64,000 nucleotides of DNA from Darksidea phi. Lineage: Eukaryota > Ascomycota > Dothideomycetes > Pleosporales > Lentitheciaceae. The notes under the pieces are model-generated. The model was not told where the DNA came from, did no database searches, and saw only the letters and a list, made by a program, of their open reading frames with translations. Shown piece by piece: positions 35,385 through 47,684 of this stretch (positions are counted from its first letter, which is position 1; each line of letters begins with the position of its first letter). The position numbers and the translations under genes were made by a program. The stretch spans positions 62,001 through 126,000 of the forward strand of contig JASJFT010000114.1 of assembly GCA_030770425.1 (NCBI GenBank), read 5' to 3'.

Positions 35385-36882
35385 ATGTCTGAGGCCCCGA
35401 CACCCGGGAGCTCAAAGGGAAAGGTCAATGGTGCTGGCAAGGCGTTAACGACACGCGACATTGACGGCCACGATCTTCCGCCTTCGCCCGCACCGAGTAC
35501 GCCGCGCAATGGGAGGAAGTATGCTCTCATGACGGAGCTGGTATACACGGAGAGCAACGACCAGTACAACGCCAGCTCCGTGCCCATCTACCAGGTACAC
35601 GGCCTTTACATATCACGCACTACCCGGACCCGGCCTCAAAAGAACGAAAGCTAACATTTGCAGTCCGCAACCTTCAAGCAAAACTCGGCTACAGGCGGCG
35701 GCGAAGAATATGACTACACGCGCTCCGGCAACCCTACACGAACGCACCTCGAGCGACATCTCGCAAAGATCATGAACGCGAACCGCGCACTCGTCGTATC
35801 ATCCGGCATGGGTGCGCTCGACGTGATCACGCGATTGCTGAGACCGGGGGACGAGGTAGTAACCGGTGATGATCTTTATGGAGGAACGAACAGACTATTG
35901 AAGTACCTCTCCACACATGGCGGCATTGTAGTACACCATGTCGACACCACGAATCCCGAATCCGTCCGCGCCGTCGTCAACGGTAAGACCGCCATGGTCC
36001 TTCTCGAAACACCCACAAACCCTCTGATCAAGATCTGCGATATCCCCTCCGTTGCCAGCATCGCCCACTATGCAAACCCCTCCGCTATTGTCGCGGTCGA
36101 TAATACCATGCTTTCCCCGCTCCTCCAGAACCCGCTCGACCTCGGCGCAGACATCGTTTATGAGTCCGGCACAAAATATCTCTCAGGCCATCACGATCTC
36201 ATGGCTGGTGTAATTGCCATCAAAGACAACGCGTTAGGCGAAAGACTGTTCTTCACCATCAATGCATCGGGCTGCGGTCTTTCTCCTTTTGACTCCTGGC
36301 TCCTGCTCCGCGGTGTCAAAACGCTAGGTGTGCGCATGGAAAAGCAACAAGCCAACGCGCAGCGAATCGCCGAGTTCCTCGAAACGCACGGCTTCAAGGT
36401 CCGCTACCCGGGCCTAAAGTCACACCCACAATACGACTTGCACTGGAGCATGGCACGCGGCGCTGGCGCTGTACTCTCTTTCGAGACTGGCGATGTGCTT
36501 GTGAGCGAGAGGATTGTGGAAAGTGCACGCCTGTGGGCGATTAGTGTTAGCTTTGGCTGTGTGAATAGTTTGATCAGCATGCCATGTCGCATGAGTCATG
36601 CCAGTATTGACGAGAAGACGAGAAAGGAAAGGAATATGCCTGAAGATATTATCCGGCTTTGTGTGGGAATTGAAGATCCGGAGGATTTGCTTGATGATTT
36701 GAGCCGCGCTGTAAGTTATAAACGATCATTTTGTTGTTAGGTTGTTGCTAACTATATGACAGTTGGTGCAAGCAGGCGCCGTCAACATCACGCCGGATGG
36801 CTTCCGCGCTCTTGGGGAGACCTCTCCTTCTCCCAGTACCTCGGACATTCTACCTACCGCGACTGAAGAAACTCTCCAATAG
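35385..36882 (+). CDS. STR3: Cystathionine beta-lyase
   Basis: Three exons (35385-35594, 35664-36710, 36763-36882) give 458 residues. The enzyme cleaves cystathionine to homocysteine, pyruvate and ammonia using pyridoxal phosphate, in methionine synthesis by transsulfuration. After a 45-residue variable N-terminus, the Cys/Met-metabolism PLP fold shows DYTRSGNPTR (phosphate-contact Tyr/Arg), ALVVSSGMGALD, ETPTNPLIKICDI, the cofactor-binding aspartate in VDNTMLSPLL, and the Schiff-base lysine, Lys241, in ESGTKYLSGHHD. The substrate-binding region near the end reads RLCVGIEDPEDLLDDL. The ESGTKYLSGH and VDNTMLSPLL contexts fit fungal beta-lyases better than gamma-synthases or gamma-lyases, though sequence alone cannot settle substrate. 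No CACGTG (Cbf1/Met4-like) site was seen in the 600 bp upstream. Confidence 0.93.
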
Positions 36883-39408
36883 AACACTACACCCCTCTCC
36901 CACCGCCCTTCGACTCTCCGCCGATCAGTCACCTCTGTCATGCTAAGCACAAGCATGGTAACGTGATATCTCTCCCTCTTCCCGTATTCCATCGGGGAAA
37001 TTCGCTTCGCAACTGTCTCTCTCTAACCCAAGTCACCTCTGTCACTGCCGTCTGCAATCGGGCGCCGTGTTAACGTGATATTTTGTACGTCTTTTTGTAG
37101 CTAGCTAGGAGTTACGTTGTCTTTTAGAAGTGCGCGAAAAGGAAAAGACAAAGACATGAAAGATCTCCTTGGCCGTCAAATAAGAAGTGGTTCACTTGAA
37201 TAACTTGCATTGAGTGCGTGATTTGATACAATATATGATAAACTTTTCATTGAAGATAGTATTGTGTGTGAACCCGCTACTTAATTGTGCATCAACTACT
37301 GAAGGGTGGCGGTAAATTGTCAACCCTGGGCCCCAAGCCCGTCTCCTGTCGGTAATATCATCGTGTCCTGGAAGGAGTCACACAACTTGCATTCGTGAGG
37401 GATCTGGTGCACCGTCTTGTGAGGTTGGTATCATGTAGAAGGTAAACGCCCCGGGGTTTGGTATCTTATCTTGCCTCCGGTAGTCCCACTCAGGTATAAA
37501 TTTTGAATTTTCGGGTATTTTCTCCGAAGGGGTTTGAGTGGGTTTGCGACGAAAGCAGCCGGCTAAGGTGGTACTACCGAGTCTGCCGTTAAGGAAGGCT
37601 TCGTTTCTTTTTGCAGTGTTGCGCGCGGCGAGATATGAGGGGAGGGATAGTAGGTAGAATTATATAGAGAATATGCGCGTGTACTACTATACTGGCCATC
37701 TCCGTTCCTTCTTGCTACAGGCTCCAATCTAAGAATGCACTGGCTGGTCCCTCCTAGCACGGCTAGAGCGTTCACGTGGATATTTGTTTGTGGAGGATCG
37801 CGAAAAGGATTCTCGTTCGCGTCTCCGCCTAGTGCTTGAGGGCTGATTGCGTCTGCGTGGATGTCTGGAGGGTCGAGAAGGAGGTTGGATGGGTGGTATG
37901 CGGCTTGCAGCGACCGCTCTGGATACTCGATGTTAGAAGCTACCACACGGAAGAATCAGCCCGGACAGAAGATGACTAGAAACAACTAGAACAGTTTTCC
38001 ACCTGCGACGGGAGAACAAGCTAGTCGAGATACTAGACACCTCTAGGCTGGCGTGGTAGTACTAAAAGAGGCGAAGTCTACGAGCATGCTCTGTGTCTCT
38101 CGCTTTTTTGTTTGAGCTGCGGCACCAGTAGCTCGCGCATTGTGATCCATCTGTGCAACTAAGGGGTGCGGCTTGCGGTACGAAAAGTGCGCCATTTTAT
38201 TTGACGGGGCTGGTGGTGCGACGTTCTCGAACGGACCGGTCGAAGGCTGTGAGCGCGGGGCTTGGTTTGTACTCTCCGGGGTGAGCTGTATATTAAAGTC
38301 GTGATTGCTAGGCAGAATGTAGACCAGCTTCCTTGATCTGCCTCGGACATTGTTATTTCTCTAGAAAAAATGCCACGAGGGAAGCGGAGAGCTCGTGCTC
38401 GAGGCTAACTCAAGATATCATCTGTTGATAGTGGCCGATGTAGGTCCTGAGGCATATTGGCCAGGCAGAAGTTGATTGTCTAAGCCCCATCCTAGGTGGT
38501 CACATTGTGCTACGATCATCTGTTGAAGAAATGCAATGCTAGGCCAAAAGTCTGTGGACACTTTTCGTCTATTCCAGCCTTGTGTCAAAGCGCTGTAGAG
38601 GGTACGCTGTGCTCCAAAATCCTCCGCACAGGTCATAGATGTCAAGAATGATTGTCTCCATGGTCAGAATCGTACACATATAATAAGTGCAAGCACCGTT
38701 TCCCCCCTCCCCCCAATATTCTGTGATCAGTCAGTGCGACAGTGAAACGGCGAATACCATACACAACCAGTCCGCTTGAGGAGCCTAGAGTTGGTCAGAA
38801 GTGCCGCACCTTCTTGCCATTCACTTGCGATTCCATAAAGATCCCCACATGGATCCGCCATGACAACAAATCTAATCTGCCGTGGGTGGAAATGAGTGCG
38901 TTATTCCCACTGACCAATACCAACTCGCGCATGCGAATCGCGGGAAGTAGAGAGTGTCTCATGGTGGCGAACCATTTTCTGAAGCACACCGAACCTGTGC
39001 TTGGGGAGAACCGGATCCCCAGACATCACTGGTCCCCAGGCCGGGAATTGTTGAGTTCGGTTTGGGTAGCGTGGAAGCAGAGATTTGTCTGGGTTGGTAG
39101 TCTAGGCTAACATAAAATCGGCTTTCAGAAGGGAAGCAAAGCACTTTGTTCCTTGGTTACTTTCTTCCTCACTATTGGTCCGTCTAGAAATGAGGTTGAG
39201 AAACAGGCGGCGCAGATGCATAGATGGTGGTCACGCTAACCATATCTGGTCGTTAGCGCAAAGAACCTAAGGAAGCAAACGCGAGCCGGTGAATGAGCCA
39301 CAGTCGCACTAGGCTCCTGTTGAACTTTTCTTTAAGCTTCGCCTTCCATAAATTCGGAATTGAAACTTGACAACTCGCTACTGCCAACTAATCTCAATAT
39401 CGAATCCA
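36883..39408. other. 2.5-kb intergenic region
   Basis: No convincing gene. Just after STR3 are two repeated blocks (36927-36969 and 37031-37081). A minus-strand open frame at 37563-37946 encodes 127 residues, but begins at GTG and has no known motif. The last few hundred bases should hold the Nudix gene promoter. Confidence 0.5.
36927..37081. repeat. Degenerate tandem duplication in STR3 3' flank
   Basis: AGTCACCTCTGTCA occurs at 36927-36940 and 37031-37044; TAACGTGATAT follows at 36959-36969 and 37071-37081. The conserved order and near-equal offset (104 and 112 bp) point to a decayed duplication. Confidence 0.65.
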
Positions 39409-40023
39409 ATGACGGAAGCTCAACGACCCAAAATCGGCGTCAGCGTCGTGATCCATGACCGCGCTGGGAATATAGTCATGGGTGAGCGAGCAGGTTCACA
39501 TGGCGCTGGTATGTACTTCCGCAAGCCTTCTGCATATCTTGCACAAGCATTTGGGAAAGTGTTGACGGAGCGTAGGTACCATACAATGTCCCGGCGGCCA
39601 TCTTGAATACGGCGAATCGTTCGCCGAATGCGCCAGGCGCGAAGTGCTCGAAGAGACCGGCCTCGAAGTCGGCGAGATCAAATTCTTGGTGGCGACAAAT
39701 GATGTGTTTGGAGATGGAAAGCACTACGTGACAGTCTTTGTGACGGCCGTGATTGTGGGCGAGAACCGGGTTCCTCAGGTACGTCGCCGATGCGAGGCTA
39801 GTTGTGTTTTGTTATGAGGATTTTGCTGATTATTGGAAAGCCACTTGAGCCGCATAAGTGCGCGCGTTGGGATTGGATTCCGTGGAGTCAGATGTGGCAG
39901 TGGGCGAAAGAACAGGCAGAAGCGGAGGCCGGCGGTAAGGAGGTTAAGAAGCAGATGTTTCTGCCTCTTGTGAACCTATATCGAGATTATCCCGAGATGG
40001 AGCATAGTCTGGAGGGCCTGTGA
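39409..40023 (+). CDS. Nudix hydrolase
   Basis: Three exons (39409-39508, 39576-39778, 39841-40023) give 161 residues. Nudix enzymes hydrolyse nucleoside diphosphates linked to another group. The box GX5EX7REUXEEXGU is complete: Gly41, Glu47, Arg55-Glu56, Glu59-Glu60 and Gly62 in GGHLEYGESFAECARREVLE, so metal binding and catalysis should be intact. The first strand reads KIGVSVVIHDRAGNIVMGER. The small size and lack of other domains resemble MTH1/NUDT15-like nucleotide-pool enzymes, but specificity cannot be told from this sequence. Exon 3 (PLEPHKCARWDWIPWSQM) carries the tryptophan-rich segment typical of the fold's second half. The third-exon acceptor (TGGAAAG) is the only reasonable AG in frame. 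No link to its neighbours is apparent. Confidence 0.93.
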
Positions 40024-43000
40024 AGAGTGAGCAATCAGAGGGATAGCAGCAGTAACTCTGGAGGGCTCGATAGAGGTGCGAATGGATATCGCTTGTGTCT
40101 CCCAACCCGACTAAATGGGCTTGCATCTGTACTGAGTAATTAATGGAGAATCTTTACATAAAACTACCATGGGTGCTGCGCTAGAAGGATTGCTTCCGTT
40201 GGTAGCCCGAGTTGGTTTGTGTCTCAAACCTGAGGCTGGATGCTGTGGAGGCCTCACTGTTGGCGAAAGTGCAGGTCTGAACGGTAGGGATGACGTCTGT
40301 TAACCTTATTTCGTGCTTTGAATCGTTTCGAAACCTGATCCATGGGAGCTTTTACGGCGGAAAAAGGTCCTGCAAGAAGCCGTGAAGTCATTTCGTGGGC
40401 CCGAAGAGGAAGCTACGGCGGAATATGGAGATTGATGGTATGCATGAACAGTGGGACCGTGCAGCGGCGAAGTTATCCGCTACATGGGCGTCTTCTTGGA
40501 GATTGTAAATGAAGCTGTTCGGATATAGTGGTCGAAGTCCTAGACGCCGCTTAGTATGCCCAATCGGGCGGATGTTCACTACCTTCGGACTTTATACAGC
40601 ATACGAAACGCGGAAAATCCATGCCCGATGTAACAGCCATGTGCAGAAAGCAGATGACATCCGTTATGGAATCTCCGTCGTGTAAAGGATGTGGGGCAAC
40701 ATGCCGTCAAACATGTGCTCTTTGCCCGATACGGTGATTGCTATGAGAAACGTGCGAAACAATTACTTCTCGGTCGATAACCGCGACGGTTAAACCTTTG
40801 GTCTATGCTCAAGTGCGTTGAAGCTCCTTCGAATGGGCTTGTCATGCAAGTCGGCGGCGGTGCACAGGTTGTTGAAACTCCATCTGCGCATTGTTTCGTA
40901 CCAGCACAAGCAGTGCTAATCTTCAGAAGAGTCCGTTTTTACGTGCATATTACGGTGCCAATCATTTCGAGAAGGTGCGTGGATATTTTCATATTGATTA
41001 AATTCAGCTGCTGAGTGTAGCGGCGGGCGGACTTTAGGGATGACTACATGAGGTTATTCTGAGAGTCCGCAAGCCTAGACGATGCCGAGCCTGAAAAAGT
41101 TGGAGTGGACGGATGCGGCAGTTGCATTCGGTTGAAAACGTAAAACATGGATATGTAGATGGTAATTTTATATTTGGATTGTAAAGCCAGTTGCTGATGC
41201 CAAAAGAGAAGAAGTAAACCAATTGAAGAGTGGTGTTGCTGGACGTGTCTAGTGTCGGACATGTCAACGCCGACGTCACGTGGACCACTGTGGCCCGGCT
41301 CCGTCTGCTGCCAACACCGTGACAGATGTTTCCGGCAGCTCATTACCACCTAGTTGTTTGGCATCGTCCAGCGGGTGTGTCCACTCAGTTCGGTCCATGG
41401 ACCGATCGACGCTAGCCCGCAATGTTTGCACACATCGCTTTCCCGCCGGCAGAGGGTGAAACGCCATCGTGCGCCAATTACGCATCAGCAACTGCCCCTC
41501 GCACTCCCCTCCAACACCACCCCAGCAGAACGAAGTACGGGCTCCGCGAGACTTCGGCCAATGTGGAGACGCCTCTACGGAGCGGACGCGTTGGAGAACA
41601 GCCAGTATTCGGCCGTGTCTTACTCTGCGACATCTGGCTTCCTGTCACTTGCCTTCCACGTTAGGAGTCGAGCCTCGCACCCCTCACTTACCATCATGCG
41701 AGTAGTTGGTGCTACTCTATGCACTCTAGAGCCCGGATCCCACAGTAGTCCAGAGCCTTCGGAGGAGTACATTGCGGTCTCAGGCTCCCTTGGTGTACAC
41801 GGTCCAGCATCTATGGAGAGTCCGAAAACTCGGCGGGGGTCGCCTCAGCCACACAGACGTGGCCAATTGGCGGCTTAGCCGTGCGTGGCACAGCTGGGCT
41901 CCAAGAGATCACCCTGTGGGTAACAAGCGCTGCTCGGCCGTGACGGGAGACCGGGCTTGAGCGAATGGGACTCGCGCTCGCTTCATCGAACAGAGATGGC
42001 GTTTGGTGCGGAGGCTCCATATTGCACCCTAACGGAACTGGCCTACCAGAGGCATTAGCAGGGGTCTTCATCTCACCCAGGGCTCGTCGCCTGTTCCGCC
42101 ATCAGCTGTGGCGCCGGCATGAAAAGAACATGGGGTTCTGCGGACATCAGGCCTCCAGCGGAGATGTCTGGCCTGCGATTCGTCTCCTCCTCCCTCGTAC
42201 CTGCGTCTTTGTTCCATCACACGGCCGACGGACAGACCACTCCCGTTCAGGCAGGCATTTTGCTTCCGGAAAAGTTGAGGCGGCGTAGCACGGCAACGGG
42301 CGAGCTTTGTCGAGGTCCAGGTCTACGTCTGCTGGCCGTCTGATCATGGGTTGAGGTTGGTGGTGGGGCAGTGACGGGCCGTGAAGACGAATACTATGCT
42401 GAGAATTGCTTATCGATTAACGCGCCGACCAGCCGCTGTGCCTACAAATTGAGCGATCTTGGTAATGCCGGTTAAAGACTAAATGTTTCTAACTTGGGTA
42501 TAGCAATAGAGGCGGGTGCGAGTTCCGTTTCCCTCATGCGAGAGTCCCACTAATTATGGACTAGTTTCGTTTCACCGCTGCACCTTAGACCTAAGCTTTT
42601 CCAGCCGCTACGGACAGCCGCCAGGAACACACCATGACACATGCACCTGGCCCCGCTAGTGTCCGCCATCTTTTACCCTACAGGGACCCCCAAGGGATCT
42701 CCGGTGTCCTTTGCGAGCGTAACATGGCTGCCCGATCTAGCCACACGGCCGACGCCCCCCCCGGATGCTCATCGCCCTGGGGGTAGGTGCGTCTCTGAAA
42801 GGTGCCCCACTGCTAGAGGCGCCTCTGTATAAGAGCTGACCCAGCCCGCTGCTCTACACCATCATCACAGCCATCACCACCAACAGCTTCACAGTCATTT
42901 CAACAGAGGCTTGCCTCCACCCATTCCTTCTTTGCAACCACAGTTCCGCTAGCCGGACTAACATTCCTTCATTGTCACTTTTGTTCTTCACCCAATTGCA

Positions 43001-43075
43001 TTCAACACCAACCCGTTCCAGCCCGTTCCAACCCCCGCCAAACAATCAAAACCAACAACCACACCTACATTCAAA
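40024..43075. other. 3-kb intergenic region upstream of the LysM gene
   Basis: No gene recognised on either strand; a 174-codon plus-strand frame at 41354-41878 has no family features. The right end carries a 12-bp palindrome and a TATA-like box upstream of the LysM gene. The region is long enough to be the extended promoter of a conditionally expressed secreted-protein gene. Confidence 0.5.
42815..42833 (+). promoter_or_regulatory. Palindrome next to TATA-like box
   Basis: AGAGGCGCCTCT (42815-42826) is a perfect 12-bp palindrome; TATAAG follows at 42828-42833, 243 bp upstream of the LysM gene's ATG. This is a plausible core promoter with an adjacent dimer-binding site; neither is proven. 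Confidence 0.45.
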
Positions 43076-44180
43076 ATGTTCACCGCCTCCTACATCATTG
43101 CTGCTAGCCAGCTCTTCGCCGTTGCCTTCGGCGCCCCGCTCTTCAAGGCTGATGCCCAATCTGCCCGTTCCCTGGTACAGCGCACTGCTTACAAGGTCTT
43201 TGGCGGCGACGGTACTCCAGCACAGGGATGGCCTCAGGAGTCTGAATGGGCTTCTTTCGATGACATCTGGTGAGTGACGAACCTGGCGAGGCGCGCGGAA
43301 TTAGATGCTAACCGACCTTAGGGCCGCCAACTTGGATGTAATGGGCAAGTCCTGCAGCCAGTGGGGCCAGGAAAACAACAGCGAGGAGGAGATCAAGAGC
43401 ATCAAGAGCGCTATTCTCGAGGTCGCCAAGGAGTCGGGCATTGCCTCCCACTTCCTTCTGACCTTCATGATTCAAGAGTCCAAGGGCTGTGTCCGCGCCC
43501 CAACCACCAACTATGGCGTCAACAATCCTGGTCTGATGCAGTCTTTCAACGGCAAATCCTCCTGCAACCCCGATGGCAATGGTGTTGTTCCTTGCCCGCC
43601 CGAAACTATCAAGGGAATGATCAGTGAGGGTGCCGGTATTGGACTTGAATTCGGCTTGGGCCAGGCCATCGAACAGTCTGGCGCCAGCGATGTTAGCAAG
43701 TACTACAAGGCTGCTCGCATCTACAACTCTGGCTCCATTGATGCTTCCGGCAACCTCGGCGCCGGCATTGCTACTCATTGCTATTCTAGCGACATTGCCA
43801 ACCGTCTTCTAGGATGGGCCAGCGATGCCGGAAGCGAGTGCGACGAGGCCACTATCGGTAGCATTGGTGGTGGTGCCGCCAACACTGCGCCCGCTGGAGG
43901 CGAGACCGAGGGTGCTCAGCAACCCGAGAAGGAGCCTGAAGCTGCGGAACCCACGACTAAGACCCCTCCCCAAACTTCTGCCTCCAACGGCGACTCCAGC
44001 CCCTCCGGTCCCGAGGCCGAGGGCGCGGCTACCAACTGCACCAAGTGGTACTCTGTCAAGAGCGGTGATACCTGCAGCTCTGCTGGCATTCCCTTCGCCA
44101 AATTGGCCGAGCTCAATACCAGCCTCAAGTCAGACTGTAGCAACCTCATGGCCGGCTCGGCCTACTGCATCGCCGCTTAA
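43076..44180 (+). CDS. Secreted lysozyme/SLT-like protein with C-terminal LysM
   Basis: Two exons (43076-43269, 43322-44180) give 350 residues. A signal peptide is clear (1-20, cleavage after AVAFGA). Residues about 65-220 resemble the lysozyme-like fold of lytic transglycosylases and goose-type lysozymes: Glu117 in MIQESKG is in the catalytic-acid position, followed by NNPGLMQSF (GLMQ, 135-138) and ARIYNSGS (like the AYNAG motif, 199-202). The region has cysteine pairs suited to secretion. A Pro/Glu/Thr/Ser-rich linker (about 245-302) leads to one LysM (about 303-350; CTKWYSVKSGDTCSSAG...LNTSL) with the expected cysteines. LysM binds N-acetylglucosamine polymers, chitin or peptidoglycan. The inferred role is binding and perhaps cleaving bacterial or fungal wall glycan outside the cell. 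Activity is unproven; the domain could be a catalytically dead binder. Confidence 0.85.
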
Positions 44181-46718
44181 AGGCATCACAACGCATCGAA
44201 ACAGCAACTTCTTCTCTTCTGGCGGCGGAAACATTTACATGACGAAGCTTTTTTGGTGGGCTTGATGGCTGTATCATATCTCCTTTTGTTCTATTCACTT
44301 CTTGTCACTTTCTTTTTGTATAACTATTTTCTCACATTGCCTATACCATTTTCTTTACTGTCAGACTTTTCATTGATGGACCGGTGGACCAGGATGGGAT
44401 GGGGAATGCAGCGACGATTCTCCTCAGCCTAGCATTTTCAGCCTGTCTACATTTTTCTTCACATAGATTCTTCAATCTGGAATGGAAAAGTGCTTTTTGG
44501 AACTCGACTGTTCTTAGGCGGGGCATGCGGTGTGACGACGACGACGTGATGTTTCAAGCTGACTTCCCCTTTGGATATGATCTGTGCGCCTCGCCTCCCG
44601 CCGGACCTGCCGCTCACAGGATTTTGCTGACGTGACAGGGGGGTTCAGGAGTGATGCTCGCCACTGGTCAGCTCTACTTTGGCCTATCGATTGCGCGGAC
44701 AGGGTCAGGAGTCAAGAAGATAGTTTTCCAGGAACGGCGTTTCAGCTGTCGATGATGGGTGGATCCAGGCACCAGCCTGGTCTCCTTTCAGCTCAGGAGT
44801 TCGCAACAATGAACCGAGTGCTTGTTTGTGAGTTCCGTATCCCGTCGAGTAAGCCACGGCGTTTCGCATGCCCTTTTCCCGCCCTCGCTCTTCATCATTC
44901 ACTACAACAACCACCGGCAGTCCGTCCGCTACCCCACTTCACTGTGCACGCTTACGCATGTTTCTTCGGGACAGAGGCCTGTTCTGCAAGACCATGGCTG
45001 CAAGAAACACTTTCAAACCCAACCCCTGCAATACGCACGCATATTCATCATCATCTAAACTCTCCAAGTGCATGCGTCTCTCTTCGGACGCAAGGCTACA
45101 AGTAGAAGGCCACAGTATCTTCATGTTTCCGATTCAACGCATGTTTATGAAATCAGTATTATGCATGTGCGCCAAATTCTGCCGGTCATCAATCCAGCGT
45201 CGCGCCCGTCTCCTCAGTGCCCACACACTACTCTACCGCATCTGCACCTTCTATTCGTGGTGTTTCTCTAAAATATCCCCCCCTGCAGACGACACCGTGT
45301 TTCGAGAATGCGCCGCTGCAAAGCAACGGCACAGGGAACCCCACTTGCAAACTGCAATATACGACCTGCCTGTCCGTATCGATAAGAAAAACCGAACCCT
45401 CGTTTATTTGGCGCCCGCGTGCTCTCATTTACGGCGGGTGGGCTATTTGTGTCCTATCGTGTCATATCGTATCGCCCTGCCTATCGATAGCATCCCGCTG
45501 CACACGGGCTCTTCTCCACATGTATGCAGCGTCGCGGGCGCTTAGTATGAAGGAGGCGGGCATGGGGGTCTGCGGTAATGGGGACGGGCGCAGGGCCGTC
45601 GTATCGATAGCGATTAATTAGGCGCTTGCGTTGGGGGTTGCGCCGAGTAAAATCCTTCAAGTGTTTGACGCAGGCAAGTCATGTGCATTGCAGTGTTCGT
45701 CTGGGCTGGTAAACGCGGCTTACATACCAGGTCTGGCATGTTAATTCATAGAGGGCATGAATTGGACTATTGGCAACGCATGGGCGGACTGAGAGGGCGC
45801 TCCGAAGTGACCTTCGGACTTGTGCGATGGATGGGATGTGGCGGTGCACAGCCACACTTACGGCTGCGCCGCTGGTCGAGTGCGTTACGGACGGACTTTG
45901 CATTTGCAAATCAGTATTTATGCCCTGATTTAGAAGGTAGCTATGTGGGGAGCTGAGTTGGAGTACGAGGTCTGCCTGTGAGAGTACGTGGCGGCAGTCT
46001 AGTATGTCATTGCGACGCCGCGGTCTAAACGGAGCATTTAGTTTAGTACCGTTCCATTGTCGTGCATGAACACAGCGCAGGAAGGGCCAGGACAGATTTT
46101 TTGATGATAAAGAAGTGGAAGAGGTTAGTTTGTTTGCTGGCCTAGGCCAACGGTTCGGGCGTTGAAACATTGGGCTTCGGCCTCGTTCTCGCAGAAGGGA
46201 TGAACAGGCGCCGGACGGAATCCTTTCGCACACCAGGCCGGACGGGGTGATGTCTTTGAGTCTGCTGTGACTTGCTCTATTGGGATACAAGGTAGGGAGG
46301 GGTGTCTTGGACGTCTGCCGATACGCTTTGCACGGCATGTTCGTGATAGGAAAAGTACGTTGGTGCACACTTGCAGTACGTCTTGTTCTTCCTTTGATTT
46401 CATCGAAATGCGATTCTGTGTTTGGTAGTCTATATCTTCTGGCATCTTGCTATCCATAGCAGATTAAACGTCCCGTCTTTGTCCATGCTTCGCCTTTGAA
46501 ACTCCACTTCTGGTACAAGTATCCATCCCAACAACGCCTAATCCGGTACAGCACGATTCTCAATGACCTAACCTCAATGCTTTGAAGCATAATCCTAGGA
46601 TTCCACGTATTACCCCATTGACCGGCGCTTCTCCAATGTCTCCATGAGAGTCTTGGTTTCCTTGTCCCAGTTTTTTCTCATTTCATGTTTAATTCTTACG
46701 GAAGCTCCCCAAGTCCAA
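44181..46718. other. 2.5-kb intergenic region
   Basis: Between the LysM gene and ROT1 (convergent). Long open frames exist (for example a 229-codon minus-strand frame at 45679-46368), but start at non-ATG codons and show no domain. I see nothing supportable. Confidence 0.5.
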
Positions 46719-47684
46719 TCAGAAGAAGTAGTACAGCGCACCACCTGAGGCAGTAAGAATTATTCCAACCCACCACCACAGATCCGCCTGTTTTTGTTGC
46801 GGCGTCCGCTTCGTGATCACGTTATGGTTCAGCGGAATTTCAGCGCGCTTAACCTTGCCGGTCGCTTTCGCGCCACCAGGCGTCGAGGTCGTAAGCGGGT
46901 TCAGTGTTGACGTGGGAAGCATCTGGGGCGGCGACATGGCGAGATAGAGGGGCATGAGTGGGGAGCCGTCGTGCTTGAAGAGGTTGAGGCGCGGGATCTT
47001 GTGGTAGGGGTCTTGGATGACTTCGTAGCGCTAGTAATAAAGCTTGTCAGCATAATCTTTATATACGCGCATGGCCGTTCCTATAGTATCGGTCTAGGGG
47101 ATATATTTAAGACGTACCTTGAGCATCTCCGTAGCATTATATCGGGTGTAAACCGCATTCTTGTATGAACAAGGATCCGAATACACTTGCCGTCCGTCAA
47201 CAGCAATTGGCGACAGCGTGAGCGAACCGTTCGCAAACTTCGTGAAGCTACCGTGCTGCCATTGTATTATGCCTTTCGGGCATTTGGGGTTCGTTGCTGC
47301 CGCATGCCATCAGCCTGCATATCCTCACGCCTTGTCCATATTTCCCAACTCTGGAACTATGTATGGGACGGTGAACGTACGATTTGCAATGGCGCGGTAG
47401 TATGCCTCCTCAAAGTGTCCGTCCGCTGTAAAGGAGTATGAGATCCCGGTGTGTTTCGGCTCTGTGAACTTCTCGTTGACCGGGTCGTAGAATCCCTACC
47501 AAGTCGTGAGTAAGGCCCCCACTCTGTTCTCAAAGTGATCGCATACTGGTCCGGTAAGTGTCGAGTTTGACTTGCTACTCCACGTTCCAACTAAGTCAGT
47601 AACCGGCACCGAACCCGTCGTCTGCGCTGTCGTGAGACCTGCGCTAAACACCCCCAACACCAACCCTATCGTAAAGGAGACCAT
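46719..47684 (-). CDS. ROT1: Rot1 ER chaperone
   Basis: Four exons (47684-47547, 47495-47381, 47296-47118, 47030-46719) give 247 residues, the usual Rot1 length. Rot1 is an essential ER membrane protein in yeast that acts in folding of cell-wall synthesis proteins and in N- and O-glycosylation. A signal peptide ([19 protein letters not shown]) precedes the hallmark [20 protein letters not shown], then [33 protein letters not shown] and [18 protein letters not shown]. The C-terminus has a single membrane segment ([20 protein letters not shown]) ending the protein. NST at about residues 40-42 is a potential N-glycosylation site. The second intron acceptor (GCGGCAG) was set by the conserved [12 protein letters not shown]. 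The gene is divergent from the formyl-THF cyclo-ligase gene, with starts 390 bp apart. Confidence 0.95.

Noticed and set aside
37563..37946. 127-codon minus-strand open frame
   Set aside because: It starts at GTG with no upstream exon found and no recognisable domain; at most an exon remnant.
41354..41878. 174-codon plus-strand open frame upstream of the LysM gene
   Set aside because: Ser/Arg/Pro-rich with overlapping frames on the same strand; no domain or splice support.
45679..46368. 229-codon minus-strand open frame between the LysM gene and ROT1
   Set aside because: Non-ATG start, basic low-information composition and no motif; likely chance.
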